This document shows positions 10,178-19,711 of a stretch of 64,000 nucleotides of DNA, piece after piece (position 1 is the stretch's first letter; each line of letters starts with the position of its first letter). The notes beneath the pieces were generated by a model, which saw nothing but the letters and a program-made list of their open reading frames with translations, was not told the origin of the DNA and ran no database searches. The DNA is from Xenorhabdus indica. Lineage in GTDB: Bacteria; Pseudomonadota; Gammaproteobacteria; Enterobacterales; Enterobacteriaceae. The DNA is taken from positions 62,001-126,000 of the forward strand of contig NZ_NKHP01000007.1 in NCBI RefSeq assembly GCF_014467235.1, read 5' to 3'. The translations under genes and the position numbers were made by a program.

Positions 10178-10834
10178 CTAAATCACTCTGGTTGTTAAAA
10201 CATGCTCATTAAGAGAGACGTTCAGAACATCACCAGATTTCAACTCCCCTACGCCTTCAGGTGTCCCCGTCAGGATAATGTCACCAGGGCGAAGAGTAAA
10301 AAATCGTGACATATAGCTAATCAATGGAATGATTGGCATTCGCATGTCACACGTATTGCCGTTTTGACGTAATTCACCATTTACTGCCAGAGAAAGCTGG
10401 ATATTTTGTGGATCCTCAAAAGCATTAACAGGAATAAAGCCCGAAATCGGGCATGCACCATCAAATGCTTTACTCTTTTCCCAAGGCTGGCCTGACTGTT
10501 TAAATTCACGCTGCAAATCACGCAACGTCAGATCCAACGCGACAGCAAAACCTGCAATCGCCTGACTGACCCGCTCTTCGTTGGCATTTTTAAGCGTCGA
10601 ACCGATTAAAACCGCCAATTCAACTTCATGGTGTACAGCACCCAGTTTCTCTGGAATCGATATGGGCTGACACAAATCATAAAGAGCTGTTTCAGGTTTT
10701 ATGAATATCACCGGCTCTTCCAATATGTCTGAGCCCATCTCTTTGATATGTTTGTCATAATTACTACCGACACAAACGACCTTATTAGCAGGAAAATTCA
10801 GCAATACCCCTTGCCAGTCTTTATGCTGGTACAT
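10178..10834 (-). CDS. ycgM: fumarylacetoacetate hydrolase family protein YcgM
   Basis: 218-residue cytoplasmic enzyme of the FAH superfamily, whose members hydrolyse, decarboxylate or isomerise 2-oxo acids such as oxaloacetate and acylpyruvates using Mg2+ or Mn2+. It matches E. coli YcgM from MYQHKDWQGVLL. Metal-site motifs are HHEVELAVLIG (about residues 67-77) and the downstream acidic LDLTLRD. The C-terminal FTLRPGDIILTGTPEGVG is characteristic. The precise substrate cannot be read from sequence. It lies 9 bases upstream of ycgN and 47 downstream of the transglycosylase gene. Confidence 0.92.
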   Translation of the reverse strand: MYQHKDWQGVLLNFPANKVVCVGSNYDKHIKEMGSDILEEPVIFIKPETALYDLCQPISIPEKLGAVHHEVELAVLIGSTLKNANEERVSQAIAGFAVALDLTLRDLQREFKQSGQPWEKSKAFDGACPISGFIPVNAFEDPQNIQLSLAVNGELRQNGNTCDMRMPIIPLISYMSRFFTLRPGDIILTGTPEGVGELKSGDVLNVSLNEHVLTTRVI

Positions 10835-10881
10835 AGTATTCTTCCTTAGCTGTTATCAACTAATTTTTCAAGATATGAAAC

Positions 10882-11964
10882 TTAATCAGTAAGGTGATGA
10901 ATTCTCTGTTCGATACCATCAGCCATCATACTAACACTGAGAGCAAAATAGTAAGAGCGATTCCAATGCATAATGGTACGGAAATTTTGCGTCACCCAAA
11001 ACGCCCTCGGTTCAGCTCCGTCAGTGATTATAATCCAACCTTTTGTTTTATTAGGTAAGTGTGCAAACTCAGAGGAAAAAACACCTAATGCTTGCCATTG
11101 TGAAATAGTTTTGCCCTGCTTTACTTTAATTCCTTCTAAAGTTTTATCGAAATTATCCGGTAATGAAACGGTGTATCCCCACGGTAACCCTTCCCGCCAT
11201 CCCTCTTTACGCAGATAATTAGCCGTAGAGGCAAAAACATCTTCCTTATTGTTCCAGATATCAATTTTTCCATCATCATTGCCATCAGCAGCATAAGTCA
11301 AATAGGAAGTCGGCATGAACTGACTTTGTCCCATCGCACCTGCCCAGGAGCCTTTTAATGTCTGATCACCATCAATATATTTATTTTCTATGATATTAAG
11401 AGCCGCTATGAGTTGTTTTATAAAAAAAATTTCCCGACGACCTTCAAAGGCCAGTGTGGACAGTGCTGATACAATATCTTCCTTGCCCTGAATACGGCCA
11501 AAACCACTCTCCAGCCCCCACAAGGCAACGATATAGGATTTCGGGATGCCATATTTACGACTGATTTTCTCTAATTCAGGGAGATTTTTTTGATATTGCT
11601 CAACACCCTGCTTTATTTTCCATTCCGGCAGAACACGCTTTAGATATTCATCCAGAGTCACTTTTTTCTCTGGCTGATTGCGATCCGATTTAATAACTCG
11701 TGGAATAAAATGAACATCGGCAAATGCACGCGTCAACGTCTTCTCACTGAAGCCTTGCTTTCGTGCTTGTTGTTTTAACAAAGCCACATAAGCAGGAAAC
11801 TGAGAGGGTTCACGGGAAGCAAGTGGGAATTGTTGATCCAGCGTTTTGACCTGCATTTGTAATAAAACTGTTGACCCTGAATTCTGCAATATTCTTCCAT
11901 CGGGTGAAGCACATCCAGTCAGCAATATTACACTCAATAAAGGTACATTGATGGTTAATTTCAT
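10882..11964 (-). CDS. membrane-bound lytic murein transglycosylase, MltB family
   Basis: 360-residue lipoprotein with signal peptide and lipobox LTGC (Cys about 18). The body matches the SLT_2/MltB fold: catalytic Glu in ALWGLESGFGR (about residue 152), then GSWAGAMGQSQFMPTSYL and a DGNDDGKIDIWN calcium-like loop. These enzymes cleave the MurNAc-GlcNAc bond of peptidoglycan, forming 1,6-anhydroMurNAc. The protein lies between ycgL and ycgM; my recollection of E. coli has no gene at that position. It resembles the MltB homologue group rather than E. coli MltB itself, so no symbol is given. Confidence 0.88.
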   Translation of the reverse strand: MKLTINVPLLSVILLTGCASPDGRILQNSGSTVLLQMQVKTLDQQFPLASREPSQFPAYVALLKQQARKQGFSEKTLTRAFADVHFIPRVIKSDRNQPEKKVTLDEYLKRVLPEWKIKQGVEQYQKNLPELEKISRKYGIPKSYIVALWGLESGFGRIQGKEDIVSALSTLAFEGRREIFFIKQLIAALNIIENKYIDGDQTLKGSWAGAMGQSQFMPTSYLTYAADGNDDGKIDIWNNKEDVFASTANYLRKEGWREGLPWGYTVSLPDNFDKTLEGIKVKQGKTISQWQALGVFSSEFAHLPNKTKGWIIITDGAEPRAFWVTQNFRTIMHWNRSYYFALSVSMMADGIEQRIHHLTD

Positions 11965-12011
11965 GAACCTCTCCTCTTAATTCAGGATCAAGCCACTACC
12001 AGTAACTCTTT

Positions 12012-12290
12012 TCATAGCCTGATTGCAACCAGATGTTCATTGATTAAATTTTCTACCGGAGGGGGAACCTGTAAATAAAATCCTTGCTCGCTCAATGCTA
12101 CTTTCACTTTTTCAATATCCGCATTGGCCAATTTTTTTCTTTCTGCTAATGAGATCATCATAGAGAACTGTGGTTGACCAAATGTTTTCAATAACGCTTC
12201 AGGAACGCGTGAAAAATCTCCTTTTTTTTCAATGTAGAGATAAGTTTGTTCACGTTTTGGACTTCTGTAGATTACACAAATCATTGTCAT
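12012..12290 (-). CDS. ycgL: YcgL domain protein
   Basis: 92-residue conserved gammaproteobacterial protein of unknown function, matching E. coli Ycg[27 protein letters not shown] at the N-terminus (positions 5-30) and [11 protein letters not shown] near the C-terminus. AAGAG precedes two in-frame ATG codons, at 12290 and 12284. The first is used here, although the second is better spaced. It is divergent from minC across about 130 bases, as in E. coli. Confidence 0.92.
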   Translation of the reverse strand: MTMICVIYRSPKREQTYLYIEKKGDFSRVPEALLKTFGQPQFSMMISLAERKKLANADIEKVKVALSEQGFYLQVPPPVENLINEHLVAIRL

Positions 12291-12418
12291 AAACTCTTTT
12301 AAATTAACACTGCGACTTGCTTGAATAATTCAGTAACTATAACATGCTTATTATATTTAAGAATATCGTATCCTTGGAGCTGTTCCAGGGATCTTAACCT
12401 TGCTGAGTCTGAATATCG

Positions 12419-13102
12419 ATGTCACAATCGCCAATTGAGCTAAAAGGCAGTAATTTTACGCTTTCGGTCGTTCATTTGCATGATGACCAGCCGGATATCA
12501 TTCAAAAGGCCATACAAGAAAAAGTAGAGCAAGCGCCTGAATTCCTGAAAAATGCACCTGTCGTTATCAATATATCTCATCTGCCTGTAAATGCAGATAT
12601 TTTTGTACTCCACCGGGTCATTGAATCTACAGGATTGCGGGTTGTGGGTATCAGTGGCTGCCAGGATGAAGAACAACGGGAAATGGTGCTGAAATCCGGG
12701 CTTCCTTTATTAAAGGAAGGAAAAAGCCAAAAAGTTCCTAAAGAAGAAAATAAACCATCTGAACCTATTTTCAGAAAAACTCGTATAATTAATACGCCTG
12801 TCCGTTCAGGACAAAGAATTTATGCTCCAAATAGTGATCTTATTGTCACCAGCAATGTCAGTGCTGGTGCAGAATTAATCGCTGATGGAAATATTAATAT
12901 ATATGGTGTGCTACGTGGACGTGTATTAGCAGGCGCATCTGGTGATAAAGAAAGCCAAATTTTCTGCACTCATTTAAACGCTGAGCTAACGTCTATTGCA
13001 GGCCAATATTGGCTCAGTGAAGAAATTCCAGAAAATTTTGTCGGTAAAGCGGCAAAATTACGTCTGGTCAATAACGAATTAACTATTGAAACCTTAATCT
13101 AG
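12419..13102 (+). CDS. minC: septum site-determining protein MinC
   Basis: Inhibitor of FtsZ ring assembly away from midcell, and the first gene of minCDE. The 227-residue protein has an N-terminal FtsZ-inhibiting domain (about 1-105, [18 protein letters not shown]) and a C-terminal beta-helical dimerisation and MinD-binding domain (about 125-227). The second domain holds [23 protein letters not shown], which contains the conserved RGR motif. The linker is lysine/glutamate rich. It lies 23 bases before minD. Confidence 0.96.
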   Translation: MSQSPIELKGSNFTLSVVHLHDDQPDIIQKAIQEKVEQAPEFLKNAPVVINISHLPVNADIFVLHRVIESTGLRVVGISGCQDEEQREMVLKSGLPLLKEGKSQKVPKEENKPSEPIFRKTRIINTPVRSGQRIYAPNSDLIVTSNVSAGAELIADGNINIYGVLRGRVLAGASGDKESQIFCTHLNAELTSIAGQYWLSEEIPENFVGKAAKLRLVNNELTIETLI

Positions 13103-13125
13103 CCCTTATAACAAGGAATCGCTTC

Positions 13126-13938
13126 ATGGCACGCATTATTGTTGTTACATCTGGTAAAGGTGGCGTTGGCAAAACCACTTCAAGCGCGGCCATTGCTACC
13201 GGCCTCGCACAAAAAGGGAAAAAAACCGTAGTCATCGATTTTGATATTGGGCTGCGTAATCTCGATCTCATCATGGGATGTGAGCGTCGTGTGGTTTTTG
13301 ACTTCGTCAACGTGATCCAAGGTGATGCCACGTTAAATCAAGCGCTTATAAAAGATAAGCGCACCGAGAATTTATATATTCTTCCTGCTTCTCAAACTCG
13401 GGATAAAGATGCCCTCACACGTAACGGTGTCGAAAAGATCCTAAATGAGTTAACTGAGCAAGGGTTCGAGTTTATTATTTGTGATTCACCAGCAGGTATT
13501 GAGAGTGGTGCATTAATGGCTCTCTACTTTGCTGATGAAGCAATTATTACAACAAATCCGGAAGTTTCATCTGTTCGCGACTCGGATCGAATTTTAGGTA
13601 TTCTGGCTTCCAAATCACGTCGTGCTGAACGAGGTGAGGAACCGATCAAAGAACATCTTTTGCTGACCCGCTATAACCCCGGTCGTGTGAACCGTGGTGA
13701 TATGCTCAGTATGGAAGATGTCTTGGAAATTTTGTGCATTCCTTTAATTGGTGTTATTCCAGAAGATCAATCCGTTTTACGCTCTTCAAACCAGGGGGAA
13801 CCTGTTATTCTGGATAAAGATTCTGATGCAGGTAAAGCATACGAAGATACTGTTTTACGTTTACTCGGTGAAGAACGGCCTTTCCGCTTCATTGAGGAAG
13901 AAAAAAAGGGTTTTTTGAAACGCCTGTTTGGAGGGTAA
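13126..13938 (+). CDS. minD: septum site-determining ATPase MinD
   Basis: Deviant Walker-A ATPase that recruits MinC to the membrane and oscillates under MinE control. The 270 residues carry the P-loop SGKGGVGKTT with signature Lys11 and catalytic Lys16. DFDIGLRNLDLIMGCERR and CDSPAGIE follow. The amphipathic membrane-targeting helix GFLKRLFGG closes the C-terminus. AAGGA precedes the ATG. minE begins three bases after the stop. Confidence 0.98.
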   Translation: MARIIVVTSGKGGVGKTTSSAAIATGLAQKGKKTVVIDFDIGLRNLDLIMGCERRVVFDFVNVIQGDATLNQALIKDKRTENLYILPASQTRDKDALTRNGVEKILNELTEQGFEFIICDSPAGIESGALMALYFADEAIITTNPEVSSVRDSDRILGILASKSRRAERGEEPIKEHLLLTRYNPGRVNRGDMLSMEDVLEILCIPLIGVIPEDQSVLRSSNQGEPVILDKDSDAGKAYEDTVLRLLGEERPFRFIEEEKKGFLKRLFGG

Positions 13939-13941
13939 CGC

Positions 13942-14211
13942 ATGGCTTTGTTAGATTTCTTCCTGTCGAGAAAAAAGTCGACAGCCAATATTGCCAAGGA
14001 ACGGCTGCAAATCATCGTGGCAGAACGGCGCCGTGGTGATGCTGAGCCTGCCTATTTGCCCGAAATGAAACGCGATATTCTGGCGGTAATTTGTAAATAT
14101 GTACAAATTGACCCGGAAATGCTTTCTGTACAGTTTGAGCAAAAAAATGATGACATCTCGGTACTGGAACTTAATGTAACATTACCGGAGGTTGAGGAAT
14201 CGTCAAAATAA
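13942..14211 (+). CDS. minE: cell division topological specificity factor MinE
   Basis: 89-residue regulator that stimulates MinD ATPase and sets the polar oscillation. The N-terminal amphipathic anchor ([12 protein letters not shown]) and the MinD-interacting strand/helix ([17 protein letters not shown], about residues 18-34) are intact, followed by the dimerisation domain with [10 protein letters not shown]. It is the last gene of minCDE; a hairpin lies about 130 bases downstream, before convergent rnd. Confidence 0.97.
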   Translation: MALLDFFLSRKKSTANIAKERLQIIVAERRRGDAEPAYLPEMKRDILAVICKYVQIDPEMLSVQFEQKNDDISVLELNVTLPEVEESSK

Positions 14212-14339
14212 CGCTATCAAATAGCGCTATTTAATTTATTGTCTTTTCTTTTTCATATTATTTACTATCAGTGAAGATGAAAACGACACTGTCGCGGAAA
14301 TAACAGCACCATAAAAATGGTACAGTAATAAATTTACTT

Positions 14340-14362
14340 CCCTGCCTGTTTATCAGGCAGGG
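14340..14362. terminator. hairpin between convergent minE and rnd
   Basis: CCCTGCCTG and CAGGCAGGG form a perfect 9-bp stem with loop TTTAT. There is no clean T tract on either side, so the strength is uncertain. It lies between the convergent genes. Confidence 0.55.
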
Positions 14363-14409
14363 GATCAGTACCTTTATCTCTTAAAAGATATAGATATATA
14401 TCTCAGAAG

Positions 14410-15540
14410 CTATGACGCTGAATAATTTTCCAATATTTCAGCAATAGGCTCAGCCAGCCATTTACCACGCCAGCCCCTAATTAATTCCGGTTGCTGCTCT
14501 GGCGATTTCAATTTCCAATGCCAACAGAGCAGTTGATTAATTTGCCGACGAGAAGCTAACAATTCAGCATTAAAAGAATGAGATTCACTCACCTGAGCAA
14601 TCATTGACTTAATTTCTTTAAACACTTTGCGATAACCCGGATAATCTACCAAATTCATAATTTGAGCCGGACACTTTTCTTCTGGAAGATCTCTGCTTTC
14701 TGCGACCATCGCCAGTAACCGACGCCCATGACAACGGATTTCTTGCCCGCTTAAACCTAAAGCATCCAGCTCTCCCAATGAAGTCGGCATATAACGGGCT
14801 ACCTGCCATAAATTTTCTTCACGAATAACAAAATTAACAGCTAAATCCCGTTCACGGGCCTGATTCAAACGCCATGCAGCCAATTTTTTTAAGCAAGCCA
14901 ACTGCCTTGGACGCAATTGCCATGCGTTACTGATATCTTTGTAAGCACATTCCGGCATTAATACTTCTTTACGACGTTGGGCAATCAAAGCACTTTCATC
15001 TTTTGCCGCCCCCAAATATCCTAGCTGTTCTGTTTTCGCCATCAAAATATCAGCCAGCGGTAATAAGTAGTAAACATCTGCTGCCGCGTATTCACACTGT
15101 TTTTCACTCAACGGACGAGCCAGCCAGTCAGTACGGGACTCACTTTTATCCAATTCCACATTCAGATATTCTGCAACCAGTGTTGCAAACCCACACGATA
15201 ATGGATGACCAGTAAACGCGGCCAATGCCTGAGTATCGATAATAGGTGCGGGCATACATTGAAAACTATTCCAGAAAGCCTCTAAGTCTTCACTGCCAGC
15301 ATGAATAAATTTTAATACATCCGGATCAGTCAATAATTCTCGCAAAGGTTGCCATTGCGAAATACCAAGGGGATCGATCAGAGAAAGTTGTTCACCATCA
15401 AACAGTTGTATTAAACCTAAGTGGGGATAATACGTCCTTGTGCGTACAAATTCTGTGTCCAGTGCAATTCTTGCATGTTGTTTTGCCCGATTACAGATGG
15501 ACTGCAACTGAGCATCGGAGGTAATCAACTGATAATTCAA
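14410..15540 (-). CDS. rnd: ribonuclease D
   Basis: 3'-5' exoribonuclease that trims tRNA and other stable-RNA precursors. The 376 residues match E. coli RNase D: DEDD-type exonuclease motifs LDTEFVRT (about 28-35), HAGSEDLE (about 102-109) and the third motif within CEYAAADVYYL, then HRDC regions. Translation appears to start at TTG (MNYQLITSD), as it does in E. coli rnd, with AAGAGA upstream. A strong 12-bp hairpin lies 35-64 bases before the start, in the fadD-rnd gap. The E. coli leader also has a hairpin, but its U8 tract is not obvious here. Confidence 0.95.
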   Translation of the reverse strand: MNYQLITSDAQLQSICNRAKQHARIALDTEFVRTRTYYPHLGLIQLFDGEQLSLIDPLGISQWQPLRELLTDPDVLKFIHAGSEDLEAFWNSFQCMPAPIIDTQALAAFTGHPLSCGFATLVAEYLNVELDKSESRTDWLARPLSEKQCEYAAADVYYLLPLADILMAKTEQLGYLGAAKDESALIAQRRKEVLMPECAYKDISNAWQLRPRQLACLKKLAAWRLNQARERDLAVNFVIREENLWQVARYMPTSLGELDALGLSGQEIRCHGRRLLAMVAESRDLPEEKCPAQIMNLVDYPGYRKVFKEIKSMIAQVSESHSFNAELLASRRQINQLLCWHWKLKSPEQQPELIRGWRGKWLAEPIAEILENYSAS

Positions 15541-15574
15541 AACATCATTCTCTTAGCCATTCATAATATATGCA

Positions 15575-15604
15575 CAACAACGCCGGCAAGAACCGGCGTT
15601 GTTG
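15575..15604 (-). terminator. hairpin between fadD and rnd
   Basis: CAACAACGCCGG and CCGGCGTTGTTG form a perfect 12-bp stem with a 6-base loop, 54 bases after the fadD stop and upstream of rnd on the same strand. No T run follows on the minus strand. It may be an attenuator, or a leader structure of rnd, rather than a full terminator. Confidence 0.5.
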
Positions 15605-15657
15605 ATGTGACAGGCAATTTAAAATATTTACCTTTTAAAAATCACTCTTCAAGCTAT

Positions 15658-17343
15658 TCACTTCGCGTTGCTTGCTTTTCTTAATTCTTCATCGCGCAGT
15701 TCTTTACGAAGGATCTTACCAACATTCGACTTCGGCAACTCATCGCGGAATTCGACAATTTTTGGTACCTTATATCCAGTCAGATAACGACGGCAATGTG
15801 TCTTGAGTTCATCCTCTGTCAAACTGGCCTCCTTACGCACTACGAACACCTTGACGGATTCACCTGAGTTTTCGCTTGGAACACCTATTGCTGCCGACTC
15901 TAACACTTTAGGATGGGAAGAAACAATATCTTCCACTTCATTCGGATAGACATTAAAACCTGAAACCAGGATCATATCTTTTTTCCGATCAACAATATGT
16001 AAAAAGCCTTTTTCATCAATATTGGCAATATCCCCTGTTGCCAGCCAGCCGTCTTTTAACACCTCATCTGTTGCATCAGGACGATTCCAGTAACCTTCCA
16101 TCACCTGAGGCCCACGCACCCACATCTCCCCCGACTCTCCCTGAAAGACTTCATTCCCTTCATCATCCACCAGCTTAATTTCCGTTGAAGGAACAGGGAA
16201 ACCAATACTGCCACTATAGTGAGTCAAATTATAAGGATTACATGCAACCACAGGTGCACATTCAGTCAGGCCATAACCTTCAAGCAGATGACAACCTGTC
16301 AGCTTTTCCCATTTATCGGCGACGGAACTCTGCACAGCCATACCACCACCCACGGTCATACGTAATGCAGAAAAGTCTATTTTTTGGAATTCAGGATTAT
16401 TGAGCCACGCATTAAATAGCGTGTTAACACCAGATAATGCTGTAAATTTATAGCGTGATAACTCTTTGATCGTTCCGTTCACATCTCGTGGATTGGTAAT
16501 CAGCAAGTTTTGTCCACCTAGCTCAATAAATAACAGGCAATTTATCGTAAGTGCGAAGATATGGTACAGCGGTAATGCCGTAACCACTAACTCCTGTCTA
16601 AGGCGTAATAAAGGGGCGAAATTCGCTTTTATCTGTTCAAGGTTCGCCAACATGTTCCGATGGGTCAACATGGCACCTTTTGCCACGCCAGTTGTACCAC
16701 CAGTATATTGCAGAAATGCCAAATCTTCGTTATTTAAATCCGGCTTGACATACTGCATGCGATAACCCTTGTGGATGACGCTGCGAAATGAAATGGCATC
16801 CGGTAAATGATACTTCGGAACCAGCCGCTTAATATATTTTACGACGAAATCTACAAGAGTTCCTTTTGGACGAGATAATTGGTCTCCCATGCGTGTCAAA
16901 ATGACATGCTTAACCGGAGTATTGAAAACTATCTTTTCTAAGGTATGTGCAAAATTAGAGACAAGAACTATGGCTGATGTACCACTATCAGTGAGCTGAT
17001 GTTCCAGTTCACGCGGGGTATATAGAGGGTTGACATTAACAACCACCATTCCGGCACGTAAGACACCAAAAAGAGCAATAGGATATTGAAGCAAGTTTGG
17101 CATCATTAATGCCACACGATCCCCTTTTTTCAGTCCCAATCCATTCTGCAAGTAAGCAGCAAACGCACGGCTACGTTCTTCCAGTTTACGGAAAGTGACT
17201 ACTTCGCCCATATTAATAAATGCGACCTGATCGGCATAGCGTGCCACGGCATTCTCAAACATTTCAACCAATGATGAATAACGATCGGGATCGATTTCTG
17301 CCGGAACATCTGCCGGATAATGTTTTAGCCAGACTTTTTCCAA
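15658..17343 (-). CDS. fadD: long-chain fatty acid-CoA ligase FadD
   Basis: Peripheral-membrane acyl-CoA synthetase that activates imported long-chain fatty acids for beta-oxidation. The 561 residues match E. coli FadD: AMP-binding motif [12 protein letters not shown] (about 213-224), YGLTE around 360, the FACS motif region with [12 protein letters not shown], and Lys in [13 protein letters not shown] near the C-terminus. The start is TTG (protein begins [10 protein letters not shown]) with AGGAG 8 bases upstream; E. coli fadD also uses UUG. Partial FadR-like half-sites (ACAGGTC and AACTGGT on the coding strand) lie 60-100 bases upstream. rnd follows on the same strand, as in E. coli. Confidence 0.96.
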   Translation of the reverse strand: MEKVWLKHYPADVPAEIDPDRYSSLVEMFENAVARYADQVAFINMGEVVTFRKLEERSRAFAAYLQNGLGLKKGDRVALMMPNLLQYPIALFGVLRAGMVVVNVNPLYTPRELEHQLTDSGTSAIVLVSNFAHTLEKIVFNTPVKHVILTRMGDQLSRPKGTLVDFVVKYIKRLVPKYHLPDAISFRSVIHKGYRMQYVKPDLNNEDLAFLQYTGGTTGVAKGAMLTHRNMLANLEQIKANFAPLLRLRQELVVTALPLYHIFALTINCLLFIELGGQNLLITNPRDVNGTIKELSRYKFTALSGVNTLFNAWLNNPEFQKIDFSALRMTVGGGMAVQSSVADKWEKLTGCHLLEGYGLTECAPVVACNPYNLTHYSGSIGFPVPSTEIKLVDDEGNEVFQGESGEMWVRGPQVMEGYWNRPDATDEVLKDGWLATGDIANIDEKGFLHIVDRKKDMILVSGFNVYPNEVEDIVSSHPKVLESAAIGVPSENSGESVKVFVVRKEASLTEDELKTHCRRYLTGYKVPKIVEFRDELPKSNVGKILRKELRDEELRKASNAK

Positions 17344-17515
17344 GTTGAATACTCCTGAAATCTAATTGCTGTGCAACCATTGACCATGAAACAAAAACCA
17401 GACCTGTATATTTAACAAATTATTAACTCAGCTTACCAGTTTGAAAAGGAACATTGTTCAGGTTGGCGATGCACGTCACTAATTTAATACTTCTTTAATC
17501 GCTGATAAAAAATAA

Positions 17516-17531
17516 GGCAGCCCATGCTGCC
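17516..17531 (-). terminator. orphan terminator-like hairpin
   Basis: GGCAGC and GCTGCC form a 6-bp stem with a 4-base loop, followed on the minus strand by TTATTTTTT. No convincing gene ends here on either strand. It may be left over from a lost gene, or may end a small untranslated RNA. The rest of 17344-17896 shows nothing else I can support. Confidence 0.4.
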
Positions 17532-17896
17532 ATATATTTTTATTATTTATCAATCAGTTACTAATAAAATTAACATTTAAATGTCTAACCCTTTAATTAT
17601 ACACTGATTTAGCTATTTTTGACTAAAACTCATTTCATTATTCCAAATGGTTATAATAAAAATAATCCAATGAATGATAACTATTAAGGGGTAGTTACAT
17701 ACTACGAAGGATATTTGCACAATACGACAAGTTGATATCATGTTTTCATGATCAAAAACGATTACACCAAGCCACAAAAGAAGAGCACTATCTAACCAAT
17801 TAAAATATGACAACTTTTATTACAAGAAACAGGTGTTATGAGCCACGTAACTCAATCCAATTGGCGAATTATATTAATTTGCAGATTGTTCAATAA

Positions 17897-18127
17897 GCAA
17901 AAATCACACCAGCCTTTATTTCTCAATTCTTTTACGGAAGTCTTAGTGATAGCTATGGCAGAAAGCCTGCCATCGTTATCGGTTTTTTTATTTCAATGAT
18001 TGGGTTGTTATTATCAGGTTGTAGTGAAAAAATCAGCCATCTCTATTTATCCAGAACAGTTACAGCATTTGGTGCGGCAAGTTTTATAATATATCTTTCC
18101 TTGGTATTCGCTTTCCAGCGAGAATAA
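17897..18127 (+). pseudogene. fragment of Bcr/EmrD-like MFS drug transporter
   Basis: One frame reads FYGSLSDSYGRKPAIVIG, which is MFS motif A between helices 2 and 3. LYLSRTVTAFGAAS follows, and a TAA comes about 77 codons after the frame opens. An in-frame TAA lies directly upstream at 17894-17896. A different frame opened by an ATG at 17838 gives MSHVTQSNWR and does not join it. Full Bcr/CflA/EmrD proteins have about 400 residues and 12 helices, so this is a small remnant of the N-terminal part. A good hairpin terminator follows. Confidence 0.75.
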
Positions 18128-18150
18128 GTTACTCTTGAAGCATATTACAA

Positions 18151-18187
18151 AAATGGCCTCATGATACTTTCAGGCATGAGACCATTT
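18151..18187. terminator. bidirectional terminator after yeaY and the MFS fragment
   Basis: AAATGG-C-CTCATG pairs with CATGAG-A-CCATTT around a 10-base loop with one mismatch. T runs flank it on both strands (TTTTTT on plus, TTTTTG on minus). It lies 31 bases past the yeaY stop. Confidence 0.75.
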
Positions 18188-18217
18188 TTTCTTCAATTTC
18201 TCAATTTAAGACATTAT

Positions 18218-18793
18218 TCAGTCAAAATCTTTCATATGAGATGGCAAAATTGGAGTACTTCCCCCCCAACCCATAAAATAGGGATTACCATAATATCCCC
18301 AGATATTACCTGTGGAGGGAGCCAAGGAAATACGCTGAACCTCATTCCAAAGTTTAAACCCATTAACATTCATCAAAACATAGTCATACGGGCTATCCCC
18401 GACTTTTCCTTTCTCCAGCCCCGTAATCAATCCCACAACTGTAACATAATGATCCTGAAAATCACTCGGTTCTAAAAAAGAATTGACGTAAGCATAAAGT
18501 CGACCAAGAGAAGGATTATCAATAAGTGGAGCTGCATCACTTGCCAATGGCAGTGTAGAGATTTCCAATCGTGTGCGTCCCTTCTCATTTAAGACGCTCA
18601 ATACTTTTCCACCGAATCTCCCTTCATGACCTATGTATGAATCCGGCGTTTTTTTGACATCAAGTAAATTTTCTATAGGGTTTTTAGTTGTTCCTTTTAT
18701 TGAGTCAGGAACTGATACACAACCTGTAAGTATCATTGCTCCTATAAATGCAATTAATTGCAGTATTAATCGGTAGTGTGTTCCATTAAGCAT
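18218..18793 (-). CDS. yeaY: Slp family outer-membrane lipoprotein YeaY
   Basis: 191-residue Slp-family lipoprotein: signal peptide with lipobox LTGC, then CVSVPDSIKGTTK, HEGRFGGKVLSV and the conserved TRLEISTLPL. It matches E. coli YeaY, a sigma-E-regulated outer-membrane protein of unknown function that, as here, lies beside fadD and tsaB. The C-terminus ends in a glycine/tyrosine segment (IWGYYGNPYFMGWGG). GGAGGGG precedes the ATG at 18793; an in-frame TTG at 18805 overlaps that site and is rejected. Confidence 0.92.
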   Translation of the reverse strand: MLNGTHYRLILQLIAFIGAMILTGCVSVPDSIKGTTKNPIENLLDVKKTPDSYIGHEGRFGGKVLSVLNEKGRTRLEISTLPLASDAAPLIDNPSLGRLYAYVNSFLEPSDFQDHYVTVVGLITGLEKGKVGDSPYDYVLMNVNGFKLWNEVQRISLAPSTGNIWGYYGNPYFMGWGGSTPILPSHMKDFD

Positions 18794-18952
18794 AAACCCC
18801 TCCAATACAGGAAAATCAGCCTGTTTTATATCTTAATCTTATGGACATCAATATTTCATGGACACCATTTTTTGCCACAAGTTGCATTAGCTTTTGTAAC
18901 TTCCACAATGTCGTCTTTCTCAAATTACTTAAAAATGTATTACCTGAAAATG

Positions 18953-19648
18953 TTAACGACCTGGTAATTTTTTCCACGTTACCTCATTACGCAAATAAAC
19001 AGGTTCCGCCGACTCAACAGCTATCGTTTTCCCCGCTTCCCACATCTGAACCGCCAACGGCAGCATATCTTCTGCATGAGGTAAGGTTATGCCACTTGAT
19101 ACCAGGGTTAAGTGACTATCCAATAATTGAGGGTAAGCCTCCCAGCCCGTTCCAGCTATCGCCCACTCTCCTGTTAAAGAGTTCATAATGAACTGCGCCT
19201 GTTCAGGCTTCAAAACTGCCTCTGTTTCATTCCCCAACCATTCGCCTTGTTCATTACGGGTATATTGTGCCCAGTAAACTTCTCCCATACGAGCGTCAAT
19301 AGCAACTAAAACATTTGTTGCATTTTTCAGACGAAATGCCCCCTGAGCCATCGTTTTCAGAGAAGAAATACCGATCATTGGTAAGTCAGCCCCTAATGCC
19401 AGTCCCTGAGCAATCCCGACACCAATGCGCACACCAGTAAAACTCCCCGGCCCCTGACCAAATGCCAGCGCATCCAGTTGTTGTAATTTTATATCGTTCT
19501 TGGACAATATTGTTTCTACCATAGGCAGAATACGTTGAGTGTGTTCCCGTGGGGAAATTTCAAACTGTGCCTCAATGCGGCCATCATTCCAAAGCGCAAC
19601 AGAACAAGCTTCGGTTGCTGTATCAATAGCTAAAATCCGTATGGACAT
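18953..19648 (-). CDS. tsaB: tRNA threonylcarbamoyladenosine biosynthesis protein TsaB
   Basis: Essential partner of TsaD in making t6A37 on tRNAs that read ANN codons. The 231 residues match E. coli TsaB from [20 protein letters not shown]. They contain the ASKHA-fold signature [13 protein letters not shown] (about 68-80) and end in [14 protein letters not shown]. It is proteolytically and structurally a scaffold rather than the catalytic subunit. It lies 63 bases after yoaA on the same strand and upstream of yeaY, the E. coli order. Confidence 0.96.
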   Translation of the reverse strand: MSIRILAIDTATEACSVALWNDGRIEAQFEISPREHTQRILPMVETILSKNDIKLQQLDALAFGQGPGSFTGVRIGVGIAQGLALGADLPMIGISSLKTMAQGAFRLKNATNVLVAIDARMGEVYWAQYTRNEQGEWLGNETEAVLKPEQAQFIMNSLTGEWAIAGTGWEAYPQLLDSHLTLVSSGITLPHAEDMLPLAVQMWEAGKTIAVESAEPVYLRNEVTWKKLPGR

Positions 19649-19711
19649 GCCTTAACTCCGGCAAGAATAGAATTCGAAATAAGGGATTATACTATCATAC
19701 CCCCAAAGATT

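Noticed and set aside
17613-17813. 66-codon minus-strand hydrophobic ORF near the orphan terminator
   Set aside because: TTG start without a ribosome site, irregular hydrophobic content and no recognisable family; kept only as context for the orphan hairpin.
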